Below are positions 6,600 through 8,747 of a DNA stretch of 8,747 nt, one piece after another. The stretch comes from Clostridiales bacterium. GTDB taxonomy: Bacteria; Bacillota; Clostridia; Saccharofermentanales; DTU023. Below the pieces are notes generated by a model. It was given only the letters and a program-made list of their open reading frames with translations. It did no database searches and was not told the origin of the DNA. The stretch covers positions 1 through 8,747 of the forward strand of contig SFGY01000045.1 of NCBI GenBank assembly GCA_004556455.1. The letters are read 5' to 3'. The position numbers and the translations under genes were made by a program. Each line of letters starts with the position of its first letter. Positions within the stretch are counted from its first letter, which is position 1.

Positions 6600-7040
6600 A
6601 TGACTGGCTCAGATAAAAAAGAAAAAGGTGCCGCAGAGCTTAAGCAGGGTTCAGGAGGTTCTCAGCCTGGGAGTCCTGATCTGGCTCTGGCTGCTGCGCG
6701 CTTTAAGGCCCTTAGCGATCCGACACGGCTGCGCATTCTTGAGCTTTTGCGCCGTGGCGAAAACTGCGCCTGCATTTTGTTGGAAGATCTGCCCAGCACC
6801 CAGTCCGGCCTTTCATATCACATGAAAATTTTAAGTGAGGCCGGACTTGTCGGGTCACGCCAGGAGGGCAAATGGATTTATTACAGTCTGCGGCCAAAAG
6901 GTTTTGCCGACGCCGAACAGTTTTTGCACGAGCTAGGCACGCTTATGCCGGAAAATCCAGAAATAAAGTCCCGGCAGACCGGACTCTGCGGCTGTATAAA
7001 ACCGGACGTTCCGGCGAGGTTGCATTTGGATGGAGAGTGA
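6600..7040 (+). CDS. arsR: ArsR/SmtB-family metal(loid)-sensing repressor
   Basis: DNA-binding repressor of 146 residues, slightly longer than the usual 100-120 because of a Gly/Ser-rich N-terminal extension (about 1-25) and a C-terminal tail. The winged helix-turn-helix spans about 32-100: FKALSDPTRLRILELL, then recognition region STQSGLSYHMKILSEAGLV (66-84) and wing RQEGKWIYYSLR. Cysteines 56 and 58 (GENCACILLEDL) match the first two Cys of the R773 ArsR arsenite site (CVCDLC); the third position is Leu. A further pair, Cys130/Cys132 in GLCGC near the C-terminus, could complete a thiolate site. Arsenic or another thiophilic metal is therefore the likely inducer, but this is inferred. The start uses GGGGA (6585-6589) ten nt upstream. 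First clear gene of the operon, 59 nt before the GTPase gene, with a matching operator in its promoter. Confidence 0.92.
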   Translation: MTGSDKKEKGAAELKQGSGGSQPGSPDLALAAARFKALSDPTRLRILELLRRGENCACILLEDLPSTQSGLSYHMKILSEAGLVGSRQEGKWIYYSLRPKGFADAEQFLHELGTLMPENPEIKSRQTGLCGCIKPDVPARLHLDGE

Positions 7041-7099
7041 GCCGCCTGAAAGTACAATCCAAGTGAACTCAGTATAAATGGAAAAGGGAGAAGAGACCC

Positions 7100-8317
7100 A
7101 TGTCGATGAGCGAAAAAAAGACAAGTAAAACAAAAATGAGTCAAGCAGAGATGAACGAAACAAAAAAGAATATCATCGAAACGGAAGCACCAAAGCAGGA
7201 AAGCCAAAAGCCCATTAAACTCTATGTCCTCACTGGTTTTCTCGGAGCCGGCAAGACCACGCTGCTCCTGCACCTTCTTGAACATTTTGCTGATAAAAAG
7301 ATTGGCGTGATTCAAAATGAATTTGGCCGTCTGGGTGTGGACGGTCCCCGTCTCAGACAGGATGGCATAGAAATGGTCGAGATCAACCGCGGTTCCATCT
7401 TCTGCTCCTGCCTGAAACTCTCCTTCGTCCAGGCTTTGGCGGAGCTTGGGAAACGTGATCTGGATTTTCTTTTCGTGGAAAGTTCCGGCCTCTCCGACCC
7501 TTCAAACATCCGTGAAATCCTCAGCGCAGTGGCGGAGCTCGGCGTAAACAGCCTTAAATTCTGCGGCGTGATCTGCCTGATCGACGCGGTCAATTTCTTT
7601 CGCCAATGTTCAGAAGAAACCAGGATTGTGGGAACGGTGCTTCCGGGAAATCAAACGCCAGGCCGCAGTATTCCTGGGGAGAACGGAAAACACGACAGAG
7701 AAGGGATTTCTGCGACCAGCTTTAAGGCGGGTAAGCACCCTCCTTATAAAGACGAAGAAGACGAAGAAGATCGTCGTAAGAACGCCAGTGAAAACACGTG
7801 CACCGTCACCCGTCAACTCGCCCATTGTCAGCTCGCTCTGATCAATAAAGTTGATCTGGTTGATGATGTCCAGCTAAAAAAGGTAGAAGAAGCTGTCCGC
7901 CATATCAATCCTCACTGCCTTATCGCGAGGAGCGAGCGAGGTCACTTTGACCTTGAACTGCTGAATCAGGATCTGCTGAGCAGGAGCCGGACGGCAGCAT
8001 GCGAGGCATCCCTGAATACCAACGAAAATAAACCAAAAACCTTCTCGCTTTCCTGCGGAGACGTTCTGCCCAGTGCAAGCTTTATGGCCTTTTTAAAGGT
8101 CTGTCAGGCCGATGCCTTTCGTATCAAGGGGACGGTCCATTTAGATACCGGCTGGCGACAGGTCGACACAGTGGAAAAGCTCATTGATTTAAAAGAGACA
8201 GAAGCACAAAACGAATCCACGCTGGTTTTTCTCTCCAAGATCGGACCAGAACTGATCCGCACAGTCGACCGTGCGTGGAAGGCCCAGGACCTGCCGCCGA
8301 TGAAGCTGAAAAACTAG
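7100..8317 (+). CDS. COG0523/CobW-type GTPase with atypical Cys motif and inserted segment
   Basis: G3E-family GTPase, 405 residues, cytosolic; relatives act as metallochaperones or in cofactor maturation. The G domain shows P-loop GFLGAGKTT (46-54), switch/Walker B ESSGLSDP (127-134) and guanine-specificity NKVD (249-252). A CobW_C-like domain covers about 314-395. Two oddities: where the family has the metal-binding CxCC (usually GCICC), this protein reads GSIFCSCLK (98-106), so CxCC is replaced by FCSC; and about 60 hydrophilic residues (170-234, with acidic KDEEDEED at 217-224 and bounded by Cys170 and Cys234) are inserted before VTRQLAHCQLALINK. The Lys-rich N-terminus (1-38) is also extra. 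The start at ATG 7100 has AGGGAG nine nt upstream; a second ATG is two codons later. Between arsR and a COG0701 permease, it probably serves that transporter or its metal. Substrate unknown. Confidence 0.88.
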   Translation: MSMSEKKTSKTKMSQAEMNETKKNIIETEAPKQESQKPIKLYVLTGFLGAGKTTLLLHLLEHFADKKIGVIQNEFGRLGVDGPRLRQDGIEMVEINRGSIFCSCLKLSFVQALAELGKRDLDFLFVESSGLSDPSNIREILSAVAELGVNSLKFCGVICLIDAVNFFRQCSEETRIVGTVLPGNQTPGRSIPGENGKHDREGISATSFKAGKHPPYKDEEDEEDRRKNASENTCTVTRQLAHCQLALINKVDLVDDVQLKKVEEAVRHINPHCLIARSERGHFDLELLNQDLLSRSRTAACEASLNTNENKPKTFSLSCGDVLPSASFMAFLKVCQADAFRIKGTVHLDTGWRQVDTVEKLIDLKETEAQNESTLVFLSKIGPELIRTVDRAWKAQDLPPMKLKN

Positions 8318-8337
8318 ACCCGGGCCTTCACTGAGCT

Positions 8338-8428
8338 GAAAATCCGGATCGAAACTACAGACTGAAACTCGAGCTCGAAACTCCAGTACAAAACTACAGC
8401 CTGAAACTCCGCACCGAAACTACGTCAC
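8338..8428 (+). repeat. 13-bp tandem repeat (seven units) between GTPase and permease genes
   Basis: GAAACT or a one-base variant recurs exactly every 13 nt at 8338, 8351, 8364, 8377, 8390, 8403 and 8416, with an A/C-rich remainder (for example GAAACTACAGACT, GAAACTCCAGTAC, GAAACTCCGCACC). Units 2-4 resemble units 5-7, giving a 39-bp higher-order repeat. The unit at 8338 is degenerate and a weak CAAAGACT follows at 8429. On the coding strand 8351-8428 has about twice as many C as G and is poor in T. The array fills most of the 140-nt gap and ends about 13 nt before the permease ribosome binding site. No gene lies in it. Confidence 0.85.
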
Positions 8429-8441
8429 CAAAGACTTCATG

Positions 8442-8449
8442 AAAGGTGA
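8442..8449 (+). promoter_or_regulatory. Ribosome binding site of the COG0701 permease gene
   Basis: AAAGGTGA, eight nt before ATG 8458, fixes that start and marks the permease gene as separately initiated rather than overlapping the GTPase gene, which ended 140 nt earlier. Confidence 0.6.
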
Positions 8450-8457
8450 ACACAAAA

Positions 8458-8747
8458 ATGAGCATAGGAAGATTTATTCAAGACGAACTCCTTGGTATGA
8501 AAGGCTTACAGCAGCTTATCGGGGGACTTCTCACCCGCCTGGGGCTGGATATTGAAAGTCGTCTGGGCGGAAGCGTGCACTTTTTTCTCTACGATGTGAT
8601 AAAGATAACGCTTCTGCTCTGCGTGCTCATTTTTATAGTCTCTTATATTCAGAGCTATTTTCCGCCCGAGCGCAGCAGACGCATCCTGGGACATTTTCAT
8701 GGCCTTGGCGCTAACACTCTGGCCGCCTTACTCGGCACCATCACCCC
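8458..8747 (+). CDS. COG0701 permease (ArsP/YraQ-like, DUF318), N-terminal part only
   Basis: Membrane permease; 96 complete codons are visible before the window ends. The protein starts MSIGRFIQDELLGMKGL, continues with an amphipathic stretch (GLLTRLGLDIESRLGG), a first membrane segment at about 46-65 (VIKITLLLCVLIFIVSYIQS), then SYFPPERSRRILGHFHGLGANTLAALLGTITP. The SYFPPER..RILG..HG...A..LG..TP pattern is characteristic of COG0701 permeases, and in the family the next residues are normally the FCSCSS motif, just beyond the window. Characterised relatives (ArsP) export trivalent organoarsenicals; other members are uncharacterised. Association with arsR and a COG0523 GTPase supports a role in metal(loid) efflux, but the substrate is not determined. 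Confidence 0.88.
   Translation, partial: MSIGRFIQDELLGMKGLQQLIGGLLTRLGLDIESRLGGSVHFFLYDVIKITLLLCVLIFIVSYIQSYFPPERSRRILGHFHGLGANTLAALLGTIT

Noticed and set aside
6410..6601. 63-codon minus-strand frame in the arsR leader
   Set aside because: It runs opposite the operator, promoter and leader, has an A/T-driven Ser/Phe-rich composition, and no promoter of its own.
8338..8428. CRISPR-like array
   Set aside because: Units are contiguous and 13 bp long with no unique spacers of uniform length, and no cas gene is present.
8340..8573. Open frame through the 13-bp repeats encoding a 13-residue repeat (KLQTET.../KLQPET...)
   Set aside because: A 13-bp repeat automatically gives a 13-residue repeat every 39 bp. 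The only ATG (8439) is near the end and the frame then runs out of register inside the permease gene.

Overview
The window looks like a chromosomal segment of a Gram-positive bacterium, most likely a Bacillota (Clostridia-like) species of roughly balanced base composition. The case for this rests on four things: AGGAG-type ribosome binding sites, sigma-A-like promoters, an ArsR-type operator of the A/T-rich ATCAAAAT-ATTTTGAT kind, and an exported protein with an N-terminal signal peptide and a C-terminal membrane anchor with a basic cytoplasmic tail. No rRNA, tRNA, insertion sequence or CRISPR array was seen. Genus-level assignment is not possible from the sequence alone.

The left half (1-4818, minus strand) is a three-gene export or cell-surface ABC system. 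Transcription runs from an extended -10 promoter near 4810-4818 through a LolD/MacB-type ATPase with a TTG start (4781-3831), then a large exported, membrane-anchored protein of repeated Ig-like/CARDB-like domains (COG1361 type, 3661-1364), then a MacB/FtsX-type permease (1352 to beyond position 1). No periplasmic MacA-type adaptor gene lies between them; the multidomain extracellular protein occupies that place. Both membrane proteins carry Met/Gly-rich stretches next to membrane segments.

The middle (4965-6302, minus) is a complete cytosolic cysteine aminopeptidase of the PepC/bleomycin hydrolase family with its own promoter. Between it and the ABC genes lies an inverted-repeat-rich spacer with several copies of GCCTGAA/TTCAGGC.

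The right part (6402-8747, plus, divergent from pepC) is a putative metal(loid)-responsive operon. It has a strong promoter whose -35/-10 spacer holds a perfect 16-bp palindrome, a 47-codon small ORF in frame with arsR, an ArsR repressor with CxC motifs, a COG0523/CobW-type GTPase with an unusual cysteine motif and a long hydrophilic insertion, and the first 96 codons of a COG0701 (ArsP/YraQ-like) permease. A precisely phased 13-bp tandem repeat fills the 140-nt gap between GTPase and permease. The likely logic is that ArsR senses a metal or metalloid and releases the promoter, the GTPase handles a metal or matures a partner, and the permease exports the toxic species. This function is inferred from family membership, not shown.
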